Assembly: GCA_946886855.1 (NCBI GenBank)
Contig: CAMPJJ010000015.1
Location: 10,021-74,020, forward strand
DNA length: 64,000 bases
Source: an uncultured Roseateles sp.
GTDB lineage: Bacteria; Pseudomonadota; Gammaproteobacteria; Burkholderiales; Burkholderiaceae
Reading direction: 5' to 3'
Under the pieces are notes generated by a model. It saw only the letters and a list, made by a program, of their open reading frames with translations, had not been told where the DNA came from and ran no database searches. Below, one piece after another: positions 39,845 through 50,510 of this stretch. Every line of letters begins with the position of its first letter. Position 1 is the first letter of the stretch. The position numbers and the translations under genes were made by a program.

Positions 39845-40867
39845 TCATTCAGCAGCCGACGCGCGCGCGGCCTCCCGGACGGGGGAGGGCGCCGACGCCG
39901 CGCGTTGCGGCCGCTCGCCGATCATCCACCGCCCCCAGGGCCAGCGGCCGAGCGCGGCGGTCAGCGCGATCGAGCCGATCAGCCCCACGACCAGCCCCGT
40001 CGTGAAGAGCACCGCCAGGTCCTCGATGCCGACGGACTTCAGCACGATCCGCGATGCCGCGGTGAAGACGGGGTGGAACAGGTAGATGCCGAAGGACCAG
40101 GCGCCGATGAACGCGAGCCAGCGGGCGGCCGGGCCCAGCCGCAGCAGCAGCAGGCACGCGCACAGGCTGACGGTCAGGCGTTCGATGCCGGGCGCGTCCG
40201 GATTGGGGACCTGGCTCGCGGCCCAGCCCAGCATCAGCACGAGGGGCAGGAGCACGACGGCGACGGCCAGCCGGGGATTCGTCGTCATCGCCGGGAAGCG
40301 TCGGGCGGCCACGCCGAGCAGGAAGAACGGCAGCAGGAAGGTCGCCCCGTTCAGGCCGAAGTGGACCGGCAGCGGCGCCCACACGTGCAGCATCATGGCC
40401 ACGAGGAAGACGGCAAGGAAACCCGCTGCGCTGTCCAGGACCCGGCTGCGTTCCAGGACGGCGGTCAGCATGAAGATGAGGAAGAGCGATTCCAGGAACC
40501 AGTAGTGCGCGACGGGGATGATGTGCAGCAGGTGCCACTCGGTGACGCCGCCGTTGGTGCCGGACATCGCGGCCTGCAGCAGCGCGAAACCCGTGCCGAT
40601 GACGAGCATCGGCACCAGCAGCCGCCGCACCTTGCCCGCGGCGAACGGGCCGATGTCGCCGCGCAGCGGCCGCAATGCGTAGACCATGCCGGACAGGAAC
40701 GAGAACAACGGCATCCGGACCAACGCGAGGAAGTCGTTGATCCGGGCGGCGATGTGCTCGTCCGGCAGGCGCAGACCGGTCTCGCGGTCGCCGCCGATGA
40801 CGTGGTAGCTCACCAGCAGCAGGCACGCCAATCCGCGCAAGGTGTCGAGTCTTTGCCGACTGTGCAA
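39845..40867 (-). CDS. Acyltransferase_3 family membrane protein
   Basis: 340 residues with about ten hydrophobic segments. The N-terminus LDTLRGLACLLLVSYHVIG has the conserved Arg and His of this family, and SFLSGMVYALRPL and YWFLESLFLIFML follow. Such enzymes O-acylate sugars of LPS, peptidoglycan or exopolysaccharide. The acceptor is not evident. Convergent with alkaline phosphatase, about 80 bases apart. Confidence 0.87.
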   Translation of the reverse strand: MHSRQRLDTLRGLACLLLVSYHVIGGDRETGLRLPDEHIAARINDFLALVRMPLFSFLSGMVYALRPLRGDIGPFAAGKVRRLLVPMLVIGTGFALLQAAMSGTNGGVTEWHLLHIIPVAHYWFLESLFLIFMLTAVLERSRVLDSAAGFLAVFLVAMMLHVWAPLPVHFGLNGATFLLPFFLLGVAARRFPAMTTNPRLAVAVVLLPLVLMLGWAASQVPNPDAPGIERLTVSLCACLLLLRLGPAARWLAFIGAWSFGIYLFHPVFTAASRIVLKSVGIEDLAVLFTTGLVVGLIGSIALTAALGRWPWGRWMIGERPQRAASAPSPVREAARASAAE

Positions 40868-41047
40868 CGGCTTCTCCCTGGGTCGTTACGACGCCGCCTT
40901 CGCGTGGAGAAGACAGCGTCAAAAAACCATCGTAGGAGCGTGAAGGCGTCGCGGGAGGCCTGGCGACAGACGAAGTGCTGCGCGTCGCGCACAGGGGCGA
41001 CACGGGACGTGCGTTAACGAGCCACGACTGTGCGGCAGCGAACGTCG

Positions 41048-42763
41048 TTAGTCCGCGATGCGGACTGCGGCGCGCACCAGGCACATGGCCGACGCTCCCG
41101 CCGCCATGCCCGCGCGCCATTGACGTTCTTCCAGCACGCCGCCGATGCCCACCACCGGCACGCCCGCCATGCGGCTCCACCAGCGCAGTTGCGCGAGCCC
41201 CTGCGGCCGCCACGGCATGTCCTTGGTCGTCGTCGGCCACAGCGGTCCGCAGGCGACGTAGTCCGGCGCCACGCCGCGCGCGCGGGCCAGCTCCCACAGG
41301 CTGTGGCTCGACAGGCCCAGGCGCACGCCGTGCCGCGAGCGGCGCTGCTGCAGCGACGCGCGGTCCTCGCCGGCCATGCCCGCCCAGTCCTCCTGGCCGA
41401 GGTGCAGCGCGCGCGCGCCCTCGTCGAGCGCCAACCGCCAGTGGTCGTTGATCCACAAGGTGGCGGAGCGGCCGGCCATGTCGCGCACCGCCTCGCGGAT
41501 CGCCGCGCGCAGCGTGTCCTCGTCGGTCGTCGGTCCGCGCTTGATGCGCAACTGCAGGTGGACGAAGCGGCCGCTGAGCGCCAGCGCCGCGATGCGCTCC
41601 GGCCGGTCCGTGATCGCGTACAGACCCGTCGCGAAGGGCGCCGGGCGGCGCGACGCCGGCCACAGCACCTCGCGCCAGCGCGTCAGCATCGCGCGGTCCG
41701 GCGCGGTCTCGTCGGCCAGGCCCATCACGGGCATCGCGCGCGGATCGTCGACGAAGCGCCGGTCCGGGCGCAGCGGTCCCGCGCCGGCGCCGGCCGCGTG
41801 GCCGTCGCGCAGCGCGCACCACGTGAGCATCTTGGCGAGGATCACCGCGTCCGGCACGGCGAAGCCGCGCGCCAGCGCCGCGGCCGCCGCCGTCGCGAAC
41901 GTGCAGCCGCTGCCGTGGTGATGCGGCGGTGCGCCGTCGCGGCCGGACAGACGCGGCAGGGCGATCCATCCGGTCGCCAGCCGACTGTCCAGCCAATCCA
42001 TCGACAGGCCGTCGGCCTGGGCCGGGTCGTCGCCGCCGGTGATGCAGACCGCTTGTGCGCCCATGCCCCGCAGCATCGCGGCCAGCTCCGGCACAGTGAA
42101 CCGGCCTGGCGCCACGCCGAGCAGCCGTTCGGCCTCGCGCCGGTTCGGCGTGATCAGCGCGGCGCGCGGGATCAGCTGGTGGCGATATGCGCCAAGCAGC
42201 GCGTCGTCGCAGAACGCCGCGCCGCCCGCGCTCGCGCCGAGCACCGGGTCGACGACCAGCGGCGCCTCGCCGATCTGCGCGAGCAGCGCGTCGACGGTCG
42301 CGGCGCTCGCCAGCAAGCCAGTCTTGACGACGCGCGGCGGCAGGTCGTGGCGCAGCGCGCTCAGCTGCGCGCGAACCTGGCCCGCGGGCAGCGGGAACAC
42401 GGCGTTCACCCCGAGCGAATGCTGGGCGGTGACCGCGGCCACGACGGGGCACAGGTGGACGCCCATTGCGGCCGCGGCGCGCGTGTCGGCGCTCAGGCCG
42501 GCGCCGCCGCCGCTGTCGGTGCCGGCGACGCTCCAGATGATCGGTGGCGTCGGATCGTCGGTCCACGGCGTCAGCGCCAGCAGATCCGGATCGACCGGCG
42601 CCGCCCCGGCCGAGGGCAGGCTGGGATGAGGGACCAGCAGGGACGGCCGCGCCGGGGCGGCGGACTCGCGCCGGTCGTTGCCGTCGCTAAGGTCGCCCCG
42701 ATCCGGGCGATGTCCGCCTTCGCGCTGATCGTCCCGGTCGATGCGGGTGTCCTGTTCGTTCAT
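41048..42763 (-). CDS. thiDE: Fused hydroxymethylpyrimidine kinase / thiamine-phosphate synthase
   Basis: 571 residues. The N-terminal part (after a polar tail of about 75 residues) is ThiD: SVAGTDSGGGAGLSADT, LPPRVVKTGLL, VVDPVLGASAG, and HHHGSGCTFA near the kinase site. The C-terminal part (about 380-571) is ThiE: GLYAITDRPERI, LQLRIK, WINDHWRLA, HLGQED and YVACGPLWPTTTK. This joins HMP-P phosphorylation to thiamine phosphate assembly. The start overlaps the thiG stop (ATGA), with GGGGGA upstream. Confidence 0.93.
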   Translation of the reverse strand: MNEQDTRIDRDDQREGGHRPDRGDLSDGNDRRESAAPARPSLLVPHPSLPSAGAAPVDPDLLALTPWTDDPTPPIIWSVAGTDSGGGAGLSADTRAAAAMGVHLCPVVAAVTAQHSLGVNAVFPLPAGQVRAQLSALRHDLPPRVVKTGLLASAATVDALLAQIGEAPLVVDPVLGASAGGAAFCDDALLGAYRHQLIPRAALITPNRREAERLLGVAPGRFTVPELAAMLRGMGAQAVCITGGDDPAQADGLSMDWLDSRLATGWIALPRLSGRDGAPPHHHGSGCTFATAAAAALARGFAVPDAVILAKMLTWCALRDGHAAGAGAGPLRPDRRFVDDPRAMPVMGLADETAPDRAMLTRWREVLWPASRRPAPFATGLYAITDRPERIAALALSGRFVHLQLRIKRGPTTDEDTLRAAIREAVRDMAGRSATLWINDHWRLALDEGARALHLGQEDWAGMAGEDRASLQQRRSRHGVRLGLSSHSLWELARARGVAPDYVACGPLWPTTTKDMPWRPQGLAQLRWWSRMAGVPVVGIGGVLEERQWRAGMAAGASAMCLVRAAVRIAD

Positions 42764-43596
42764 GCGTCCCCCAGGAGGAAAGCATGCCCGCCGACCGGCG
42801 TGCTCGCGACCGCGAAGGCCTGCGGCGCCATCAGGCCGGCGTGGAACGCCCGCCGCCCCGCGCGCACCGCGTCGCCGAACGCGCCGGCCATCGCCACCGG
42901 ATCGCCGGCCTGCGCCACCGCGCTGTTCAGCAGCACCGCGTCGAAGCCGAGTTCCATCGCGCGTGCCGCCTGCGACGGCGCGCCCAGACCCGCATCGATC
43001 ACCAGCAGCGTGTCGGGCAGGCGCTCGCGCAGCGTGCGAAGCCCGTGCAGGTTCAGCAGGCCCTGGCCGGAGCCGATCGGCGCGCCCCAGGGCATCAGCA
43101 GCGGACAGCCGGCGTCCAGCAGACGCCGGCCGAGGATCAGGTCCTCGGTGCAGTAGGGGAAGACGACGAAGCCTTCGCGCGCGAGTTCCGCCGCGGCGGC
43201 GACGAGCTCGAACGGATCGGGTTGCAGCGTGTGGTCGTCGCCGATGACCTCGAGCTTGATCCACGCGGTGCCGTAGAGCTCGCGCGCCATGTGGGCGAGC
43301 TGCACCGCCTCGCGGGCGCTGCGGCAGCCGGCGGTGTTGGGCAGCAGCCTGGCGCCCTGCTCGCGCCCGACCGCGAGCGCCTGCGCCAGCGCGCCGTTGT
43401 CGCCCGCCTGCAGCGTGCGCTTGAGGCCGACGGTCAGCAGCTGCGTGCTGGACGCGCGGATCGCGTCGCACAGCGTCGCGGGGCTGGGATAGCCGGCCGT
43501 GCCGAGGAAGAAGCGGCTGTCGAGCGCGACGCCGTCGATCACCAGCGCGTCGGTGGCGTGCGGTCCGGTGGCCTGCGGAGGGGCGGGGATCGGCAT
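42760..43596 (-). CDS. thiG: Thiazole synthase
   Basis: 278 residues. Forms the thiazole phosphate from DXP, ThiS-thiocarboxylate and dehydroglycine. SRFFLGTAGYPS, the Lys in AWIKLEVIGDD, PYCTEDLILGRRL, and MPWGAPIGSGQGL are typical ThiG motifs. It starts 1 base after the thiS stop and overlaps thiDE. The start is at 43596. Confidence 0.95.
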   Translation of the reverse strand: MPIPAPPQATGPHATDALVIDGVALDSRFFLGTAGYPSPATLCDAIRASSTQLLTVGLKRTLQAGDNGALAQALAVGREQGARLLPNTAGCRSAREAVQLAHMARELYGTAWIKLEVIGDDHTLQPDPFELVAAAAELAREGFVVFPYCTEDLILGRRLLDAGCPLLMPWGAPIGSGQGLLNLHGLRTLRERLPDTLLVIDAGLGAPSQAARAMELGFDAVLLNSAVAQAGDPVAMAGAFGDAVRAGRRAFHAGLMAPQAFAVASTPVGGHAFLLGDA

Positions 43597-43597
43597 G

Positions 43598-43816
43598 TCA
43601 GCCTCCGACGATCGGTTGAAAGAAGAGGACGACGTCGCCGTCGTTGAGCGCCGTGTCGGCACGTGCGTCGCGGGGCACGAAGCGGCCGTTCAGCGCCGTG
43701 GCCACGGCGGCGGCCTCGCGCCGTTCGAGCGCGAGCAACTGCGCCAGCGTCGCGCCGGCAGGCATCGCCACGGCGCGGTCGTCGAGCCGCACGGTGATCG
43801 GGGGAAGGGCGGTCAT
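43598..43816 (-). CDS. thiS: Sulfur carrier protein ThiS
   Basis: 72 residues with a beta-grasp pattern, ending in Gly-Gly, which is the end that is adenylated and thiocarboxylated. TVRLDDRAVAMPAGATLAQL and LNGRFVPR fit the family. It overlaps thiO upstream (ATGA) and has a 1-base gap to thiG. It supplies sulfur to ThiG. Confidence 0.93.
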   Translation of the reverse strand: MTALPPITVRLDDRAVAMPAGATLAQLLALERREAAAVATALNGRFVPRDARADTALNDGDVVLFFQPIVGG

Positions 43817-45075
43817 GGGGATTTCTCCACGAAGGGGACGGAGGTCGGCGCGCGGGCGACGGCGCCGTTCGCGTCGGCACCGTTCGCGTCGGCAGCGTTC
43901 GCGCTGGCACCGTTCGCGCTGGCGCCGGCCAGCGCTGCGAGGTCGGCCAGCCCGGCCTCGTCGAGCAGCCGCTCCACCAGCGCCGGCGCGAGCAGCCAGC
44001 CGTGGCGGTAGAGGCCGTTGAGCCGCAGCAGGCCGGGCTCGTGATGGGTGAAGGGCCGGTTGTCGGGCAGCGCCGGCCGGAGGTGTCGGTCGAGCCGCAC
44101 GATGCGCGCCTCCGACAACGCCGGCAGCACGCTCTGCGCCGCCGCCATCAGCTCGACGGCGGAGCGCAACGAAACCGGGCTGCGGTCCTCGCTCTCGATC
44201 TCGCTGGCGCCGACGACGAGCTCATCGTCGGCGCGCGGCACCAGATAGACGCGATGCCGCGGATGCAGCAACCGGACCGGCCGGCGCAGGCCGTGGCCCG
44301 GCAGCGACAGCGTGACGATCTCGCCGCGCACACCGCGCAGCGGCAGCGGCGGCCGCGCGCCGAGGCCGCGCGCATCGATCGCCCAGTCGCCGCGCCAGCG
44401 CGCACCTTCGGCGAAGTGGAGCTCGCCGGGCAACACCTGGTCGACGGTTCGCGACCACTGCCAGCGCACGCCCGCCGCGTGCGCGTCGTCGTGCAGCGCG
44501 GCCATCGCGGGCACGGGCGCGATGAGGCCTTCGCCCGGCAGCAGCCAGCCGCGCAGGCCCGGCGCGAGCATCGGCTCATGCGCGCGCAGCGCTTCGGCGT
44601 CGAGCGCCTCCGCGCCCGGCATGCGCATCAGCGCGCGCTGGGCCGCGCCGAGGTCCGCGCGGTGCGACAGCAGCAGGCTGCCGTCGATGCGCAGCAGGCT
44701 GCGGTCGATGCGCGGCAGGCTGCGATCGCTGCGCAGCAGGCTGCGGTCGATGCGCGGCGGCACCGACGGCGGGGCTGGGGTCGACCGCGCCTCCGATGTC
44801 ACCTCCGATTTGCGGTGGGACAGTGCGGCGACGATGCCCGGCCACAAGGCCAGCGATCGCCAGCCCAGCGCGGCGATCGGCGCGCCGCCCTGTTCCTGCT
44901 CGGCGAGCGGACTCAGCATGCCGGCCGCGCTGAACGCGGCCGCGCCTTGTGCGTCGAACGCGGGCTCGGGACCGGGCGACGTGTCGAAGACCTCGACGTG
45001 ATGCCCGGTCCGAGCGAGCGTCCACGCCAGCAGCCGCCCGGCGAGCCCCGCTCCGGCGATGGCGATCGTGGCCAT
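43813..45075 (-). CDS. thiO: Glycine oxidase ThiO, FAD-dependent
   Basis: 420 residues. Oxidises glycine to the imine used by ThiG. N-terminal FAD motif IAIAGAGLAGRLLAWTLA. The C-terminal DAO segment has LRPALPDNRP and NGLYRHGWLLAPAL. Two unusual parts are visible: four 7-residue repeats (R-I-D-R-S-L-L type, about residues 108-135) within the FAD fold, and an Asn-Gly-Ala-rich C-terminal repeat (about 385-408). Both derive from tandem DNA repeats. The gene lies 5 bases after thiC and overlaps thiS. Confidence 0.9.
   Translation of the reverse strand: MATIAIAGAGLAGRLLAWTLARTGHHVEVFDTSPGPEPAFDAQGAAAFSAAGMLSPLAEQEQGGAPIAALGWRSLALWPGIVAALSHRKSEVTSEARSTPAPPSVPPRIDRSLLRSDRSLPRIDRSLLRIDGSLLLSHRADLGAAQRALMRMPGAEALDAEALRAHEPMLAPGLRGWLLPGEGLIAPVPAMAALHDDAHAAGVRWQWSRTVDQVLPGELHFAEGARWRGDWAIDARGLGARPPLPLRGVRGEIVTLSLPGHGLRRPVRLLHPRHRVYLVPRADDELVVGASEIESEDRSPVSLRSAVELMAAAQSVLPALSEARIVRLDRHLRPALPDNRPFTHHEPGLLRLNGLYRHGWLLAPALVERLLDEAGLADLAALAGASANGASANAADANGADANGAVARAPTSVPFVEKSP
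44671..44754 (-). repeat. 21-base minisatellite inside thiO
   Basis: Four adjacent 21-base units (44671, 44692, 44713, 44734), each reading on the minus strand as Arg-(Ile/Ser)-Asp-(Arg/Gly)-Ser-Leu-(Leu/Pro). The units differ at a few positions, so the array is old or under selection. It lies in a non-conserved loop of the FAD protein and preserves the frame. Confidence 0.85.
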
Positions 45076-45080
45076 CGCGC

Positions 45081-47311
<2,231 letters not shown>

Positions 47312-47320
47312 CAGGCGCGC

Positions 47321-47326
47321 AGTATA
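47321..47326 (-). promoter_or_regulatory. Candidate -10 element of the thi operon
   Basis: TATACT on the minus strand lies just upstream of the riboswitch 5' side and matches the sigma-70 -10 consensus. No clear -35 with a 17-base spacer is seen, so the promoter call is tentative. Confidence 0.45.
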
Positions 47327-47564
47327 GGCCGCGCAACAGGCCGGTCGCGCAGGATGTGAATTCCTCGACGCAACCCCGATGTCCAGGACCCTCGGCGGCA
47401 CTGTTACATCCTGATTCCGGGGAAACACCGAGGGGCCGTCACCTCGGTGACTTCTTACACTGCGGCGCTCATGCCGGGGCGCGAAGAAACCGATTTCAAC
47501 AGCAGCAGACAAGACCGGCGTTGTCTCCAAAAGAGAGCAACCAGCGCAACGAGAGGGTGGAGTG
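47327..47564. other. Divergent intergenic region between thiC and the TonB-like gene
   Basis: About 240 bases with no gene. It holds a short perfect palindrome GTCACC-TC-GGTGAC (47438-47451) and, just before the next gene, GAGAGGG as Shine-Dalgarno. Nothing else is recognised. Confidence 0.4.
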
Positions 47565-48413
47565 ATGAGCCGTCGTAGTCTCCTGAGCGTCCCGCGCCGC
47601 GGTCTGGCGGTGTGTCAGGTCTTGACCCTGTCCCTGAGCGCGATCGCCGCGCAGGCGCAGACCGCGCCGGCGGCGGCCACGTCCGCCGCGGCGGTCGATC
47701 CCAAGGCAGTGGATGCCAAGGCCGCGATGAGCGATGTCGAGCGCGCCAAGCGCGACGCCGACAAGGTGTTCCAGTGGATCAAGTTCCACGCCGAGAAGGG
47801 CGAGAAGAAGCCGGCGCACGAGGCCAAGGCCGAGGCCCCCAAACCCGTCGCCAAACCGGTGCTGGCGACCGCGCCGGTGGCGCGTCGGCAGGAGCTCGAC
47901 CCGGCCGCCGAGCGCGCGCTCGCCGCCCGCAATGCCGCGCAGGACGCGGCGCCCGTGGTCGCCTCGGCGTCACCCGCTCCTGCGTCCATCGGTCAGGCGG
48001 CCGGGACGTCGGGCGGACAGTCCGCCGCGCAGACCATCGCTCCGCCGACCTCGGTGCCGCAACCGATGTCGGAGACGCCGTCGCCGCAGGTCGTGGCCAT
48101 GCCCGCGCCGTCGACCGCCGCGCCTGTCGGCAAAGCCCCCGAACCCGAGCCCGACGACGAGCCCGCGCCGCTGAAGCTGCTGCACAAGGTCGACCCCGAG
48201 TACCCGCGCGCCTTGCTGGCGCAACAGCGGGCCGGATCGGTGCTGGTGCAGTTCACCGTCCGTCCGGATGGCAGCGTCGACGCGCCGCAGGCGCTGCGCT
48301 CGCCGGACCGCAAGCTCAGTGCGGCCGCGCTCAACGCGGTCAAGCAGTGGCGCTTCGGGCCGATCCCGGCGCCGCGCCAGGTCAGCGTGGAGATCGGCTT
48401 CCAGGTCGATTGA
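47565..48413 (+). CDS. TonB C-terminal-domain protein (orphan energy transducer)
   Basis: 282 residues from the ATG at 47565 (a GTG sits one codon earlier). The N-terminus (SLLSVPRRGLAVCQVLTLSL, then AIAAQAQTA) reads as a cleavable signal peptide rather than a stable TonB anchor. A Pro/Ala-rich stretch (about 100-190) follows. The C-terminal about 80 residues are a TonB domain: YPRALLAQQRAGSVLVQFTV and ALNAVKQWRFGPIPAP. No exbB, exbD or receptor gene is adjacent, so it may act outside classic energy transduction, for example by binding a receptor box. Confidence 0.8.
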   Translation: MSRRSLLSVPRRGLAVCQVLTLSLSAIAAQAQTAPAAATSAAAVDPKAVDAKAAMSDVERAKRDADKVFQWIKFHAEKGEKKPAHEAKAEAPKPVAKPVLATAPVARRQELDPAAERALAARNAAQDAAPVVASASPAPASIGQAAGTSGGQSAAQTIAPPTSVPQPMSETPSPQVVAMPAPSTAAPVGKAPEPEPDDEPAPLKLLHKVDPEYPRALLAQQRAGSVLVQFTVRPDGSVDAPQALRSPDRKLSAAALNAVKQWRFGPIPAPRQVSVEIGFQVD

Positions 48414-48568
48414 CAAATACGGCGTCGAAGACGTGAACCGGGGGGTGGGCCGCAGCGCACACACCTTCCCTGTTCATGCTACTTCGGGTGTTCGCCTTGT
48501 ATCCCTCCCTCGTTTCGTCCTCCCCTGCCTCCCCATCCGATTGGTCGTGCACGTCGACCGAAACGGCG

Positions 48569-50440
48569 ATGCCCTTGATCGAGTCATCGTCGACGCCTCC
48601 ACGACCGGTGGTCGATCAGGCCCACCCGCACCCCCAGACCCGCTTCTTCCACGAAGGGCTGCAGACGCCGGAGGCGTTCGCGCGCAGCGACGATTACCCC
48701 CTGGCGCGCAAGGAGCTGTTTTTGCTGTTCCAGCGGCTGAGGGCGCTGCTGCCCGAGTCCGGCAAGGACAGGGACGTCGCCGAAGGCCTTGGGGATCAAG
48801 CGCAGATCTGGCTTGGCGACGCGCATCGATTCGACGAGGTCCGGGCTCAGATGTTCGGCGTGGGCAAGCACACGATGATCAGCCTGTGCGATCAGCTGGC
48901 GCTCGACCGCTCTCCGGAGGCGCAAGCCGTGGCGTGCCAACACCTGCGCCGCGGGTTCTGCGGCAAGACCTTGGACGTCAACGCCGTCACGGCGCTGGCG
49001 TTCGCCCATGCCGCGCTGCTTCAGCGGCGCTTCCCGATCATGGCATCGCCGCGCGCCGCAGACGCTGGCGCCGCGGCTGCGGCTGCAGGGGCCGCTTCCC
49101 CGATCGCCGCCCTGCCGCGGGCGGCGGCAGCCACAGCGGCTGTCGCAGGCCCCGCGCCGCAGGCCCAGGCGCTCTCGCTGCCGAAGGCTGCCGACCCGAG
49201 TCTGGCGGCCATCCTGCAGCACATCGGGCCGGACGGACTGCGGCATCGCTGCGAGCGCCTGGCCGACAGCATTGATCGGCTGATCGCCGCGGTCCCCGAG
49301 AACCACCAGGTGCTGCGGGACCGGCTGGCCGCGTGGCGCGACCGTTGCGCGACGCCGGGCCCCGATTTCAACGACGCCCACGCGCACATGCTGAACGGCG
49401 GTCACCGGGTGTTGACGAAGCTTCATGACGAACTGAACCGGATCGACCTGAAGCAGCGCGATGCGGTCGCGCAGGCGCCGATCTTCAAGCGGCTGGAGGC
49501 GGCGATCCCGGCGTCCGGCTGGGCGGACACCCTGGGCGTCCACCGGCTGGCGCGCGCGCTGACCAAGGCCGAGTCGGTCCGCTGCGGCAGGGACAACCCC
49601 GCCTTGGACGAGCGCAAGCAGCGTTTCCTGGCTTGGGCCGCCGGGCTGCAGAAGGACGGGATCCTGACGGCCAACGAGGTCTGGCACGGCCTGGAAGGCC
49701 TGGGGCTGTACGAACCCGAGACCACGGGCGGTATCGGTCATCCGATGGACGTCTGCCCGTCGAATGCGGCCCTGCGCGCCTGCCTCGGCGACGTCCCCGG
49801 TGAGACCGGGGCGGACCTGCTGGCCGACGTCAGGAACGCGGACCTCGCGAAGACCTTGCACAGGCTGCGCGAGCGCTGCAACGACCTGGTGGTGGACGAG
49901 GCGGACCTGGCCGCGCTGGACGCCTTCGAGCAGGCGTGGTTGTGCAGGACGCCGTCAGGGGGGCAGCAAGATCCGGTGGGGAATCTGCACGAGTTCGGCA
50001 CGGCCAGGCTGAAGGCCATCCTGGAACGCTGGGATCAGCCGGGCGGCAATCGGTCGGCCATGCGCACGACGCTGAAGCGTCTGTTGACCGACCTGGCGAC
50101 GACCGGCGATCCCGCCGCGCTGATCCTGCGCAATGCCCGCTATGACGTGCCGTTCCGATCGTTGCCGGCGGCGCAGGAGGCCCTGCTGGACGACGCGCGC
50201 CGTGCGGTCATCGACGACGCGATCAGGACTTCGGCGGCGGACCTGGACGCTGGCATCCCGGAGCCGCTCATCCGCGAGAACTGCCGCTACGTGCAGGACC
50301 GGCTGGGTATCCGGCCCGCCGCGGGCGACAGCCACGCGCCGGTCGACCGCGGCCTGATCGACACCAGCGCGGCGGCGCTCGCGACCTTGAACGAACGGAC
50401 CCGCGAGGCGACGAACCGGCTCCTGAAGACGCTGGACTGA
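48569..50440 (+). CDS. Large hypothetical protein, function unknown
   Basis: 623 residues from the ATG at 48569; an ATG at 48476 would add 31 residues. No family is recognised. The protein is mainly helical and soluble: an N-terminal region with HEGLQTPEAFARSDD and LLFQRLRALLPESGKDRD, an Ala-rich linker (about 165-205), then helical segments (LADSIDRLIAAVPENHQVLR, QRFLAWAAGLQKDGIL). There is no signal peptide or membrane segment. Codon use is less biased than in neighbours at some sites. The size, helical content and orphan context leave open an effector or cytoplasmic accessory role, without proof. Confidence 0.6.
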   Translation: MPLIESSSTPPRPVVDQAHPHPQTRFFHEGLQTPEAFARSDDYPLARKELFLLFQRLRALLPESGKDRDVAEGLGDQAQIWLGDAHRFDEVRAQMFGVGKHTMISLCDQLALDRSPEAQAVACQHLRRGFCGKTLDVNAVTALAFAHAALLQRRFPIMASPRAADAGAAAAAAGAASPIAALPRAAAATAAVAGPAPQAQALSLPKAADPSLAAILQHIGPDGLRHRCERLADSIDRLIAAVPENHQVLRDRLAAWRDRCATPGPDFNDAHAHMLNGGHRVLTKLHDELNRIDLKQRDAVAQAPIFKRLEAAIPASGWADTLGVHRLARALTKAESVRCGRDNPALDERKQRFLAWAAGLQKDGILTANEVWHGLEGLGLYEPETTGGIGHPMDVCPSNAALRACLGDVPGETGADLLADVRNADLAKTLHRLRERCNDLVVDEADLAALDAFEQAWLCRTPSGGQQDPVGNLHEFGTARLKAILERWDQPGGNRSAMRTTLKRLLTDLATTGDPAALILRNARYDVPFRSLPAAQEALLDDARRAVIDDAIRTSAADLDAGIPEPLIRENCRYVQDRLGIRPAAGDSHAPVDRGLIDTSAAALATLNERTREATNRLLKTLD

Positions 50441-50510
50441 GCACCCGCGCAAGTCGGGGCTCCCGCAGCGTTGAGCGAGTGCCTCGTGCAACGTTGATGG
50501 GGGGCCCGGC

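Noticed and set aside
48483..48517. Possible hrpII/PIP box (TTCG repeats) before the 623-residue orphan protein
   Set aside because: The TTCG words are 19 or 27 bases apart, not the required 16, so type III control cannot be claimed.
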